Assembly (NCBI GenBank): GCA_046329585.1
Contig: JAXLUI010000001.1
Span: 1,302,001 to 1,366,000 of the forward strand
Reading direction: 5' to 3'
Length of the DNA: 64,000 nt
Source of the DNA: DLKC01 sp002478885
GTDB taxonomy: Bacteria > Bacteroidota > Bacteroidia > Chitinophagales > Chitinophagaceae
Shown piece by piece: positions 27,125 to 35,513 of the stretch (the stretch's first letter is position 1; every line of letters starts with the position of its first letter). The translations under genes were made by a program, and so were the position numbers. Under the pieces are notes generated by a model. That model was not told the origin of the DNA and made no database searches. It saw only the letters and a list, made by a program, of their open reading frames with translations.

Positions 27125-28222
27125 ATGGCTAATGACCTGCTGTACCAGATTGCACTAACCTTGATTCCAAATATCGGCAGCGTACAAGCCAAAACGCTCC
27201 TGGCACATTTTGGCGACGCGGAAAGCGTATTCAAGGCCAGTCGAAAAAAGCTCGAAGCGATAGAACAAATAGGATCTGTAAGAGCTGGCTCCATCAAAAC
27301 ATTTGAAGATTTTGCAACTGCCGAAAAAGAAATTGAATTTATTACCCGGTACAAGATCCATCCGCTTTTTATTACTGATAAAAATTATCCGCAACGTTTG
27401 CTCAACTGTTTCGATGCACCGGTATTGTTGTACTACCGCGGTAACACTCCGCTTAATACATCGAGGGTGGTTAGTATTATCGGCACCAGGAGTTGTACTG
27501 ACTATGGGAAACAATTCACAGAAAAATTCGTGGCCGATCTGCGTGAACAACAGGTGCTTGTTGTGAGCGGACTTGCCTTTGGCATTGACGCAATTGCACA
27601 CAAAGCGGCTGTGCAAAACAACCTGCCAACCGTTGGGGTATTGGCGCATGGGCTTGACTGCATCTATCCACCTAAACATAGAAACCTGGCAAAAGACATG
27701 CTACAGAATGGCGGCCTGCTTACAGAATTCAGGCAGGACGCCAAACCAGACAAACACAATTTTCCCAGGAGAAACCGCATTGTAGCCGGAATGGCAGATG
27801 CCACCATTGTTATAGAAACGGCCATAAAGGGTGGAAGTATGATCACTGCCGAACTAGCCCGCAATTACAACCGCGATGTATTTGCCCTGCCAGGTAGAAT
27901 AACCGATAGCAAAAGCGACGGTTGCAACTATCTTATTAAACATAATCATGCAGTGTTACTTACTGATGCCAAACAACTGATGGAAACATTAGGTTGGCAG
28001 CAAAAAAAGGTATCACCGAAAACCCAGCAATCACTTTTCAACGACCTTTCAAAAGATGAGGCGTTGATCGTTGAGATACTCAGGCAAAAAGAACACACCC
28101 ATGTTGACGAATTGTTTTTGAAAAGCGGCCTTAGCAGCAGCTCGGTTGCAGCAGCTATGCTCAATCTTGAATTGCAGGCCGTCATCACCTCATTGCCCGG
28201 GAAAATCATTCGCCTGAACTAA
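27125..28222 (+). CDS. dprA: DNA-processing protein DprA
   Basis: DprA binds incoming single-stranded DNA during natural transformation and loads RecA; it is also widespread in non-competent bacteria. The 365-residue protein has an N-terminal SAM-like helical domain (NIGSVQAKTLLAHFGDAESVF). The Rossmann-fold core follows with IIGTRSCTDYG, VSGLAFGIDAIAHKAA, LTEF, FPRRNRIVAGMADATIVIE and GSMITAELARNYNRDVFALPG. The C-terminal winged-helix domain (about 300-365) ends LPGKIIRLN. All family motifs are present at normal length. It is a separate unit, with repeat arms on both sides. Confidence 0.97.
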   Translation: MANDLLYQIALTLIPNIGSVQAKTLLAHFGDAESVFKASRKKLEAIEQIGSVRAGSIKTFEDFATAEKEIEFITRYKIHPLFITDKNYPQRLLNCFDAPVLLYYRGNTPLNTSRVVSIIGTRSCTDYGKQFTEKFVADLREQQVLVVSGLAFGIDAIAHKAAVQNNLPTVGVLAHGLDCIYPPKHRNLAKDMLQNGGLLTEFRQDAKPDKHNFPRRNRIVAGMADATIVIETAIKGGSMITAELARNYNRDVFALPGRITDSKSDGCNYLIKHNHAVLLTDAKQLMETLGWQQKKVSPKTQQSLFNDLSKDEALIVEILRQKEHTHVDELFLKSGLSSSSVAAAMLNLELQAVITSLPGKIIRLN

Positions 28223-28249
28223 TAATTGACTATTCGGCGATGTTGTAAA

Positions 28250-28302
28250 GTTGAAGTGTGCGACGCAACGAAAGCCGGGCTTTTTACTAAAGCCGGGTTC
28301 AA
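28250..28302 (-). repeat. Dispersed palindromic element, right-type arm (site 10)
   Basis: Core GTTGAAGTGTGCGACGCAAC at 28250..28269, followed by two direct copies of AAAGCCGGG (28271 and 28290 regions). The first copy with the following GCTTT makes a small hairpin and a short T run, so the site may help end dprA transcription. Confidence 0.82.
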
Positions 28303-28380
28303 AAAAAAGGTTTTGACTCTCTTTGTATTTACGCTACAATTCAATACCGGCAACAACTTCAGCGCCTCTTAAAAAAATAT

Positions 28381-28413
28381 TTTGGAACTTATTTTATCGC
28401 CGCACTACCTTTG
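28381..28413 (+). promoter_or_regulatory. Candidate promoter of guaB, near-leaderless
   Basis: TTTG (28381..28384) and TACCTTTG (28406..28413) are separated by 21 nt, fitting the Bacteroidota -33/-7 layout. The guaB ATG is only 3 bp after the -7 box, so the transcript would start at or very near the start codon. Confidence 0.5.
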
Positions 28414-28416
28414 CAC

Positions 28417-29916
28417 ATGGCAACAAGAAATAACTCCACTCTCTCACAATCAGATTACAAAAGATTTTTCGGCGAAGGTTTAACATTTGATGATGTGCTG
28501 CTTATGCCCGCTTACAGCCAGGTGCTGCCACGCGAAGTAAACATTCAAACACAGCTTACCAAATCGCTCTCGATCAATATTCCCATGCTGTCTGCGGCCA
28601 TGGATACCGTTACCGAAGCCAGCCTGGCTATTGCGCTGGCAAGGGAAGGGGGCGTTGGCATATTGCACAAGAACATGAGTATTGAAAGGCAGGCCGAACA
28701 GGTGCGCAAGGTGAAGAGAAGTGAAAGTGGTCTTATTATAGACCCGATAACACTTACCGACGATGCGACTATCGGCGACGCCCTCAAATTAATGAAGGAT
28801 AACAAAATCGGCGGCATCCCCATTGTTGACAACAATAAAAAGCTCGTTGGCATTCTTACCAACCGCGACCTGCGTTTTGAGACCAACGTAAAAATAAAGG
28901 TGAGGGAAGTGATGACTACAGAAAACCTCATTACCGCACCACAGGGCACGGATATGAGGAAGGCAGAGCGCATTCTACGCCAATACAAAATTGAAAAACT
29001 CCCCGTTGTTAATAAAGATGGGCTTTTGATAGGGCTGATCACTTACCGCGATATTTTGCAAATACGCAACTATCCCAATGCCGTTAAAGATGGCATGGGG
29101 CGTTTGCTTGTTGGTGCCGCACTCGGTATTACCAAAGACCTGCTCGACCGGGCGGCAGCCTTGCAGAAGGTTGGTGTTGACGTGGTAACGCTCGATAGTG
29201 CACATGGCCACACAAAAGGTGTGATAGATGCTCTTAAAACACTGAGAAAAAACTTTAAGAATCTCCAGATCATTGCAGGAAATATTGGTACAGGGGCTGG
29301 CGCCAAAGCATTGTCAAATGCCGGCGCCGATGCAGTTAAAGTAGGCATCGGACCAGGTTCGATCTGTACCACCCGTATCGTTGCCGGCGCAGGCGTACCA
29401 CAGCTTACCGCAGTTATGGAAGCCGCAGCAGCACTCAAAGGAACGGGCACACCTGTTATTGCCGATGGCGGCATTCGTTACACAGGAGATATGGTTAAAG
29501 CACTTGCAGCTGGCGCCAATATGGTAATGATGGGCAGTGTGTTTGCAGGTGTGGAAGAAAGCCCCGGCGACACAATCATTTACGAAGGCCGCAAGTTTAA
29601 AGAATACCGTGGAATGGGCAGTATCGGCGCAATGCAGCAAGGCAGCAGTGACCGTTATTTCCAGGATGTTGAAGATGGCATCAAAAAGCTGGTACCTGAA
29701 GGTATCGAAGGTCGTGTGGCATATAAGGGAAACCTTAATGAAGTAGTCGCCCAGTTTGTTGGCGGTTTGCGCGCAGGCATGGGCTACTGCGGTGCAAAAG
29801 ACATCAGGGCTTTGCAGCAGGCAACATTTGTTCGCATTACCAATGCAGGCATGCGCGAAAGCCATGCCCACGATGTTGAAATAACCAAAGAGGCTCCTAA
29901 CTACAGCAGGAAATAA
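28417..29916 (+). CDS. guaB: IMP dehydrogenase
   Basis: The enzyme oxidises IMP to XMP with NAD+, the rate-limiting step of GMP synthesis. The 499-residue protein has the split TIM barrel with the TFDDVLLMP opening and the Bateman module of two CBS domains (about residues 105-220, with IGGIPIVDNNKKLVGILTNRDLRF and IEKLPVVNKDGLLIGLITYRDIL). The catalytic loop GIGPGSICTTRIV holds Cys317, and the flap follows (YRGMGSIGAM, RVAYKGNL). A TTG two codons upstream is possible but the ATG is conserved in position. The stop codon lies in the loop of a terminator hairpin. Confidence 0.98.
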   Translation: MATRNNSTLSQSDYKRFFGEGLTFDDVLLMPAYSQVLPREVNIQTQLTKSLSINIPMLSAAMDTVTEASLAIALAREGGVGILHKNMSIERQAEQVRKVKRSESGLIIDPITLTDDATIGDALKLMKDNKIGGIPIVDNNKKLVGILTNRDLRFETNVKIKVREVMTTENLITAPQGTDMRKAERILRQYKIEKLPVVNKDGLLIGLITYRDILQIRNYPNAVKDGMGRLLVGAALGITKDLLDRAAALQKVGVDVVTLDSAHGHTKGVIDALKTLRKNFKNLQIIAGNIGTGAGAKALSNAGADAVKVGIGPGSICTTRIVAGAGVPQLTAVMEAAAALKGTGTPVIADGGIRYTGDMVKALAAGANMVMMGSVFAGVEESPGDTIIYEGRKFKEYRGMGSIGAMQQGSSDRYFQDVEDGIKKLVPEGIEGRVAYKGNLNEVVAQFVGGLRAGMGYCGAKDIRALQQATFVRITNAGMRESHAHDVEITKEAPNYSRK

Positions 29917-29938
29917 CAATTCTGCTGTTTTATTTTTT
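29903..29938 (+). terminator. Terminator overlapping the guaB stop codon
   Basis: A perfect 7-bp stem, ACAGCAG / CTGCTGT, has a 12-nt loop that contains the guaB TAA (29914..29916) and is followed by TTTATTTTTT. Confidence 0.75.
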
Positions 29939-29982
29939 GAAGCCCTGCCCAAACAATAATGGCATCGCCTGTTGCGTCGCAC
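29939..29982 (+). repeat. Dispersed palindromic element, left-type arm (site 11)
   Basis: ATGGCATCGCCTG and the core TTGCGTCGCAC (29972..29982). The outer end is degenerate (GAAGCCCTGCC) and the inner CTTGTAC is lost. Confidence 0.75.
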
Positions 29983-30070
29983 ACCAGTAGGTTCCGTTCA
30001 CCGCTGAGCAATAAATGCTTACAGCGTTAGCATAACAGTAGCTATTATTAATACTCAAACAGCCTTTGAT

Positions 30071-30946
30071 ATGAAGCCATTTACTACTCCAGTGGCCGGT
30101 TGTATGCGTTGGGGAATCTGGGGAGCCGGTTTTAATACAAATGAGTTTCTCCGGATCATTAACGAATGCGTAGAACACGGCATAACGAGTTTTGATCATG
30201 CAGACATATATGGAGACTATACCACTGAGTCAGATTTTGGTGATGCGCTCAAGGCTTCCCCATCGCTAAGACAGCAAATACAGCTTATAACAAAATGCGG
30301 CATTCAACTCGTGACACCGAACCGTTCACATCACAATATCAAGAGTTATAATACCAGCAAAGAACACATTGTTGAATCAGCAGAAAATTCACTGCGAAAT
30401 TTTCACACCGATTATATCGACTTGTTTCTTATTCATCGCCCCGATCCCCTGATGAATCCCGAAGAGGTCGCCGAGGCCATTGCCCGGCTAAAACAACAAG
30501 GCAAAATCCTGCATTTTGGCGTCTCTAATTTTTTGCCTCACCAGGTTAGTCTTTTGCAAAAACATCTGCCGGTTGAATACAACCAGTTGGAAATATCCAT
30601 TCTTCACCTGGCACCCTTTACAAATGGCGAACTGGACTATTGTCTTCAAAACAATATAAAGCCGATGGCATGGTCGCCTCTTGGTGGCGGCATTCTCAGC
30701 GATGATACACATCCACGCTACCGGGCTATAGCTGCCTGTGCGGCAGAATTGGCGGCCAAATACTTTACGGGCATCAACCAGGTACTCATCGCGTTTTTAC
30801 TCGCACATCCCTCAGGTATTATCCCTGTTGTAGGCACAACAAAAACCGAACGGCTAATACAGGCCAAAAACGCCGCCGAAATTGAGCTGGCAAGAGAAGA
30901 CTGGTTTAAACTCTATAGCGCGTCAACAGGTGAAGAGGTTGCCTAA
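30071..30946 (+). CDS. Aldo/keto reductase (YdhF-like)
   Basis: The 291-residue TIM-barrel oxidoreductase uses NADPH to reduce carbonyls. Visible tetrad elements are Asp and Tyr in FDHADIYGDY, Lys in LITKCGI and His in FLIHRPDPL. The coenzyme-binding C-terminal part contains GTTKTERLIQA. The WGIWGAGF and SPLGGG segments match the YdhF subgroup of AKRs. The protein should be cytosolic; the substrate is unknown. It is a single-gene unit with a 430-bp spacer behind it. Confidence 0.93.
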   Translation: MKPFTTPVAGCMRWGIWGAGFNTNEFLRIINECVEHGITSFDHADIYGDYTTESDFGDALKASPSLRQQIQLITKCGIQLVTPNRSHHNIKSYNTSKEHIVESAENSLRNFHTDYIDLFLIHRPDPLMNPEEVAEAIARLKQQGKILHFGVSNFLPHQVSLLQKHLPVEYNQLEISILHLAPFTNGELDYCLQNNIKPMAWSPLGGGILSDDTHPRYRAIAACAAELAAKYFTGINQVLIAFLLAHPSGIIPVVGTTKTERLIQAKNAAEIELAREDWFKLYSASTGEEVA

Positions 30947-31380
30947 CTTTTATTTTATTTTGTGTAGACAAAGCAAAAATAATTTACGCTTAAATTTATT
31001 CAGGCACGTGTTTTGCCAGTAATCAACGGCCGTTGCTAACCCCTCAAAAAAATCAGCCCCAGACTTTTACCGCGTTATCCTGCTGTTATAAAACATCGTT
31101 ATCCATTCCCTCTTGAAACAAAAATGTGTCTTAATAATAGTATTAAGAGCAGCATTGCCCCGTAAAAAAAATCGCAGTATATCCTTTGAATCGCCGGAAG
31201 GCGGACTCATTTTCCGGGTCCGCCTTTTTAATCCGATCGTCCATGAGAGACCGCTCTTCCTGCCTCAAAAAATTAATATAGAATTACACCGCAGGCATAA
31301 ATTTTGAGTCGCTTAGTTTTCATTTTACACTATACCCGTTTTCGTTACGGTGCTTATTGCTAACTTATAAAATCTTGCGC
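30947..31380. other. Spacer with an isolated terminator
   Basis: There is no credible ORF in 434 bp. The only clear element is the hairpin at 31198..31230, which is 250 bp downstream of the reductase stop. The distance allows either a long 3' UTR or an unannotated small RNA ending there. No repeat arm. Confidence 0.5.
31198..31230 (+). terminator. Rho-independent terminator, possibly of a small RNA
   Basis: Stem AGGCGGAC / GTCCGCCT (8 bp), loop of 11 nt, followed by TTTTTA. Confidence 0.8.
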
Positions 31381-32757
31381 ATGATCAGTGTAGTTATACC
31401 AGCATTGAATGAAGAGAAAACCATTGCCTCAGTAGTCACATTTTGCTACACACACCCAAACATAAGCGAGGTGATCGTAGTAGACGACGCATCCGAAGAT
31501 GATACCGCTGCCATTGCCGCATCGCATGGTGCCATGGTCATCCACAGTAAACTCAGAGGCAAAGGCATTTCTATGAAAGATGGGATTAGCGCCGCGAAGA
31601 ATGAGCTGATCGTATTCCTAGATGCCGATATAGATCCCTACCCCGAAAATGCTTTGCAGCTATTAACCGAACCACTTTTGACAAACGAAGCTGATTTTGT
31701 AAAAGGAACATTTACCCGAAATGCGGGAAGGGTAACGGAGCTGGTCGCTAAACCTTTACTCACCATTTTTTATCCAGGTCTTGCCGGCTTTACACAACCC
31801 TTAAGCGGCATGATCGCGGGAAGGAAACAATTCTTTGAACGAATCGATTTTTTCAATGATTACGGCGTTGATATTGGCATACTCATCGACATGTACCTTA
31901 TGAAAGCAAGAATAAAAGAGGTTAACATCGGCTACATCGAAAATAAAAGTAAGCCTTGGGAAGCTTTGGGTAAAATGAGCCGGGAGGTATCGAAAGCGAT
32001 TATTGTAAAAGCGCAGCAGCAACATCCTGGCGAAAGAATGGAAGCGTATATCGAGTCCATAGAAGAAATTAACCGCGAAATGAATATCGCGCTGAAAGAA
32101 AATATCTCCCTGCATAGGAAGATGGCCATTTTTGATATGGACAATACGTTATTAAAAGGTCGTTTTATCGATGCGTGTGCGAGCAAATTTGGCTTTACCG
32201 CAGCACTGGAAGACCTGCGCGAACAAGAAACAGACCAGATGATTCTTGCAAAACGCGTAAGCCTGCTCCTAAAAGGAAGGTCAATAGATGAGCTGCTTGA
32301 CATTGTGCAGTCGATGCAAATGGCAACTGACATAAAGGAAACCATTTCGTCCCTTAAACGCAGGGGCTATATTACGGGCATTATCAGCAACAGCTATACA
32401 CTAATTGCGAACTATGTAGCCAAAAACCTGGGCATGGATTTTTCTCTTGGTAACCAACTGGAAATTTTTGAAGGCCATGCTACCGGTGAGGTAAATATGC
32501 CATCGTGTTTTTTCAGCACCAGTTCCAGTTTTTGCGGTCACAGCTACTGCAAAACAAACGCCTTGCAGTATGCCTGCGAAAAATACAACGTGCACCTGCA
32601 TAACTGTATTGCTGTTGGCGATAGCAAGCCAGACCGCTGTATGGTCGGCCACTCTGGCAAAGGATTTGCCTACAGATCTACAGACAATATTCTACGAAGC
32701 ATAGCTTCCGTCGACCTGAGGGAAGAAAGTTTTACGGCGTTACTTGAACATGCATAA
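31381..32757 (+). CDS. Fused GpgS-like glycosyltransferase and HAD-IB phosphatase
   Basis: The 458-residue protein joins two enzymes. Residues 1-235 are a GT-A glycosyltransferase: ISVVIPALNEEKTI, a DAD metal site at Asp81-Asp83, then GRVTELVAKPLL, QPLSGMIAGRK, YGVDIGILIDMY and PWEALGKMSREV. These segments align with glucosyl-3-phosphoglycerate synthase (GT81). Residues 248-440 are a SerB-type HAD phosphatase: motif I FDMDNT (Asp252, Asp254), motif II Ser336 (ISNS), Lys391 and motif III GDSKPD (413-418). A synthase plus a phosphatase for its phosphorylated product predicts one-chain synthesis of a glucosylglycerate-like solute; this is inference. A universal stress protein follows 45 bp downstream. 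A TTG eight codons upstream is less likely as start. Confidence 0.85.
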   Translation: MISVVIPALNEEKTIASVVTFCYTHPNISEVIVVDDASEDDTAAIAASHGAMVIHSKLRGKGISMKDGISAAKNELIVFLDADIDPYPENALQLLTEPLLTNEADFVKGTFTRNAGRVTELVAKPLLTIFYPGLAGFTQPLSGMIAGRKQFFERIDFFNDYGVDIGILIDMYLMKARIKEVNIGYIENKSKPWEALGKMSREVSKAIIVKAQQQHPGERMEAYIESIEEINREMNIALKENISLHRKMAIFDMDNTLLKGRFIDACASKFGFTAALEDLREQETDQMILAKRVSLLLKGRSIDELLDIVQSMQMATDIKETISSLKRRGYITGIISNSYTLIANYVAKNLGMDFSLGNQLEIFEGHATGEVNMPSCFFSTSSSFCGHSYCKTNALQYACEKYNVHLHNCIAVGDSKPDRCMVGHSGKGFAYRSTDNILRSIASVDLREESFTALLEHA

Positions 32758-32802
32758 CAACACCCTTCCAAAAGCATTTGTTAACCATAAAACACAGCTA
32801 TT

Positions 32803-33657
32803 ATGCCTAAACAACTATTCAACATCCTTGTTCCGGTAGACTTCTCGGCGAAAGACAAATGGGCCATTGCAAAAGCGATTGAACTGGCCAACAGCCTCGA
32901 CTGCAATATTCACTTCGTGCATGTGGTTTCAAAAAGAATATTCCCTCTCATGAATGTGGAAGCTGCGGAATTTTATCCTTATGATTATACCGTAGATCTA
33001 AAAAATGCACGTGACCGCTTAATGCAGCTAAAAAATGAATACCAGCAACACCTATGCTGCAACGGCAAAATTGAAGTTAGCGTACTACACGGAAATGCCC
33101 AGGAAGAGCTCACCAAATATATTCGCCTCTTTCAAATGGATCTTGTGGTAAAAGGGCTTGCAAAATTTAACCTTTTGCACAGAATTATTTCATCTGTCTC
33201 CATCAGCAGCCTCACCCGCAAAACAAATGTGCCCGTGCTTGCCGTAATGGCCAGCGGGCTGGTTAGTCATTTCAAAAAGATCGTGCTTCCATTGCATAAC
33301 GAAATTCCCATGCGCAGCATACGCCTCGCAGCCTTACTCGGCCGCAGTTTTAAATCAACCATTTTTGTGGTGTCACTTCGCAATTCGGGCGGCGAGCACA
33401 ACATACCCGTACTTTCCCAAACACTCGAAATAATACAAAGCATAACAACCATACCGGTCCAGTCAATCATGCTCGAAGGCAAAAACATTGCTTTGTCAAC
33501 GCTTACTTTTTCGAAAAAGATCAATGCCGATCTTATCATGATCAATACACTAAAGGATTTTTATTTACCAGGCTTATGGAACCGGCTTACCAAAAGGTGG
33601 CTCTCTTACAGCTCCGGTATACCGGTCCTTACGGTTGATCAAACCGGACAAGAGTAA
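32803..33657 (+). CDS. Universal stress protein, two USP domains
   Basis: The 284-residue protein has two tandem USP domains: residues about 5-150 (FNILVPVDFSAKDKWAIAKAIELA) and 155-280 (FKKIVLPLHNEIPMRSIRLAALLG). Neither domain shows the G-2X-G-9X-G(S/T) loop that binds ATP: the first reads VKGLAKFNLLHRIISSVSIS. It is therefore probably of the non-ATP-binding kind. The position 45 bp behind the fused glycosyltransferase/phosphatase suggests a shared operon under stress control. A strong terminator follows. Confidence 0.88.
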   Translation: MPKQLFNILVPVDFSAKDKWAIAKAIELANSLDCNIHFVHVVSKRIFPLMNVEAAEFYPYDYTVDLKNARDRLMQLKNEYQQHLCCNGKIEVSVLHGNAQEELTKYIRLFQMDLVVKGLAKFNLLHRIISSVSISSLTRKTNVPVLAVMASGLVSHFKKIVLPLHNEIPMRSIRLAALLGRSFKSTIFVVSLRNSGGEHNIPVLSQTLEIIQSITTIPVQSIMLEGKNIALSTLTFSKKINADLIMINTLKDFYLPGLWNRLTKRWLSYSSGIPVLTVDQTGQE

Positions 33658-33688
33658 AACTTATGCCTGTTTGAAAAACCTGAAGCCG

Positions 33689-33722
33689 GCAAGCTCTTTT
33701 AATTAAGGGCTTGCTTTTTTAT
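33689..33722 (+). terminator. Terminator after the universal stress protein gene
   Basis: Stem GCAAGC / GCTTGC is extended by four further pairs, with a 6-nt loop, and followed by six Ts, 32 bp after the stop. Confidence 0.88.
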
Positions 33723-33753
33723 TTTATTGAATTCTGAACGATGAATGATAATT

Positions 33754-33909
33754 TTATGAGCCGGGCTTTCTAAACACTACTCAGCTGTTGTTGCGTCGCA
33801 CTTTTGTACGTTCGGTTAACAAATCAACTGTAAACAGCCGGCCAATGTTTCTGCCGCTGAAGTGTGCGACGCAACAGCCGACGCCATAAAAAACTGAAGC
33901 CGGGGAACC
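33754..33909. repeat. Dispersed palindromic element, both arms (site 12)
   Basis: Left: outer GAGCCGGGCTTT, core TTGCGTCGCACTTTTGTACG at 33791..33810. Right: GAAGTGTGCGACGCAAC at 33859..33875, then AGCCGACGCCAT and GAAGCCGGGGAAC. It is the best-preserved full copy in the window. Confidence 0.93.
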
Positions 33910-33937
33910 CAAAAAAGCACTCAATAAAAAAAGCCAT

Positions 33938-35251
33938 ATGCACCGTAGAAAATTTATTCAAAACGCCTCGCTTGCAACTGCCGGAATAAGTATTTTAAAT
34001 TTTCCTGTATTTGGAAAAAATGCGCCATCAAACAAAGTAACAGTTGCGGTGATGGGTGTTAACAGCCGCGGTTCCTATCTCGCAAAATGTTATTCGCAAC
34101 TGCCCAATGTGGAGGTAGCTTACATATGCGATGTGGAAGAAAAAGCCATTGCAAACGGGCTTGATGCCTTAAAAGATGCCCCGCGCAAACCCACAGTAGT
34201 GAAGGACATTCGTGAGCTTGTTACAAAAAAAGATTTTGATGCATTGGTGATCGCAGCACCCGATCATTGGCATACACCTGCGGCAATACTTGGCGTAACA
34301 CACGATAAACACGTGTATGTTGAAAAGCCGTGTGGGCAAAATCCTTACGAAGGTGAATTGCTTGTGCAGGCAATGGGCAAATACAATAAGCTGATTCAAA
34401 TGGGCAATCAGCGCAGGTCGTTTCCCACTTTAATGCAGGCTGCCAAAGACATTCGCGATGGCATAATCGGCAACCCTTATATGGGTAAAGCATGGTATGC
34501 CAATAATCGTAAAAGTATTGGTATAGGCAAAAAAATCCCGGTACCGTCCACGCTCGATTTTGAACTTTGGCAGGGGCCGGCACCACGCAAGGATTTCCAG
34601 GATAACCTGGTGCACTACAACTGGCATTGGTTCTGGCATTGGGGCACGGGCGAAGCATGTAACAACGGCACACATGAGGTTGATTGCTGCCGTTGGTTTT
34701 TAGGAGTTGACTTTCCTACGAAAGTAACATCTTCAGGCGGCCGATACGCCTTTAAAGATGACTGGCAAACACCGGACACCCAGGTTGCTTCTTTTGAATT
34801 TGGTGCCGATAAACTCATTACCTGGGAAGGCCGCAGTTGTAATATTTATCCAGGTGAGGGTGCTGGTCGCGGTTTTATCATTTACGGCGACAAAGGCACA
34901 CTGGTAAATGATGGCTCAGGTGATTATAAAATCTTTGACTATGCCAACAAACTGGTTAAAGAGATTAAAGCCGATGTTAAGGCCGATCCCACCAACCCGG
35001 TAAGCTCAACAGGCAATCTTGATTTTTACCATTTCAACAATTTTATAAAAGCAGTTCGTGGGGAGGAAAAAATAAATTCCCCGGTGAGCGAAGGCCATAA
35101 AAGCGTTTTGCTTTGCCACTTGGCTAATATAGCCCAGCGAACCGGCGAGACATTATATTGCGATGCAGGCAACGGGCACGTTACCAACAGCAAGGCAGCA
35201 ATAAAACTCTGGAGACGCGAATATGAAAAAGGTTGGGAGCCAAAGGTATAA
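33938..35251 (+). CDS. Gfo/Idh/MocA family oxidoreductase, Tat-exported
   Basis: The 437-residue protein starts MHRRKFIQNASLATAGISIL, a twin-arginine signal (RRKF) with hydrophobic core, so the folded cofactor-loaded enzyme is probably sent to the periplasm. The Rossmann domain follows (VTVAVMGVNSRGSYLAKCY), with the conserved EKP motif in VYVEKPCGQ and NQRRS. The C-terminal alpha/beta domain carries NWHWFWHWGTGEACNNGTHEVDCCRW, where the GN-x-x-H type residues of bacterial glycoside-type Gfo/Idh enzymes lie. Such enzymes oxidise or epimerise sugars and act in 3-ketoglycoside routes together with DUF1080 hydrolases, one of which lies 26 kb away. Confidence 0.92.
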   Translation: MHRRKFIQNASLATAGISILNFPVFGKNAPSNKVTVAVMGVNSRGSYLAKCYSQLPNVEVAYICDVEEKAIANGLDALKDAPRKPTVVKDIRELVTKKDFDALVIAAPDHWHTPAAILGVTHDKHVYVEKPCGQNPYEGELLVQAMGKYNKLIQMGNQRRSFPTLMQAAKDIRDGIIGNPYMGKAWYANNRKSIGIGKKIPVPSTLDFELWQGPAPRKDFQDNLVHYNWHWFWHWGTGEACNNGTHEVDCCRWFLGVDFPTKVTSSGGRYAFKDDWQTPDTQVASFEFGADKLITWEGRSCNIYPGEGAGRGFIIYGDKGTLVNDGSGDYKIFDYANKLVKEIKADVKADPTNPVSSTGNLDFYHFNNFIKAVRGEEKINSPVSEGHKSVLLCHLANIAQRTGETLYCDAGNGHVTNSKAAIKLWRREYEKGWEPKV

Positions 35252-35449
35252 ATTCAGGAACATGACGAAAATTATATTAAGAAGTGACCAAAGTCATAAA
35301 GTTAACCACACATAATTCAAATCTTTGTGTCATGGTTATAAGCAACAGTGAATTCCTGAAACGATGAATGGTTGCTTAATTCATAATGCAAACAGTAAGT
35401 TTAATTATTTTGTTGGTTAAAAAACGGTCATTTCACAAACAGAAAACCG

Positions 35450-35486
35450 TGGGCCGACGTGTCTTCGCCGGCCTTTTTTATTTTTT
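35450..35486 (+). terminator. Terminator between convergent genes
   Basis: GGCCG / CGGCC stem with a TTC-containing loop, followed by a long T-rich tract. It is 200 bp behind the oxidoreductase stop and 28 bp before the end of the minus-strand lipoprotein gene. The 200 bp in between hold no ORF or repeat. Confidence 0.75.
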
Positions 35487-35513
35487 CTGCCACAGGTTAA
35501 TTCCGCAGCCCAT

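Noticed and set aside
27155..27679. Minus-strand frame of 174 codons antisense to dprA
   Set aside because: Shadow frame; dprA is complete and conserved on the plus strand.
29314..29982. Minus-strand frame of 222 codons antisense to guaB
   Set aside because: Shadow of guaB codon bias; Cys/His-rich composition without any domain.
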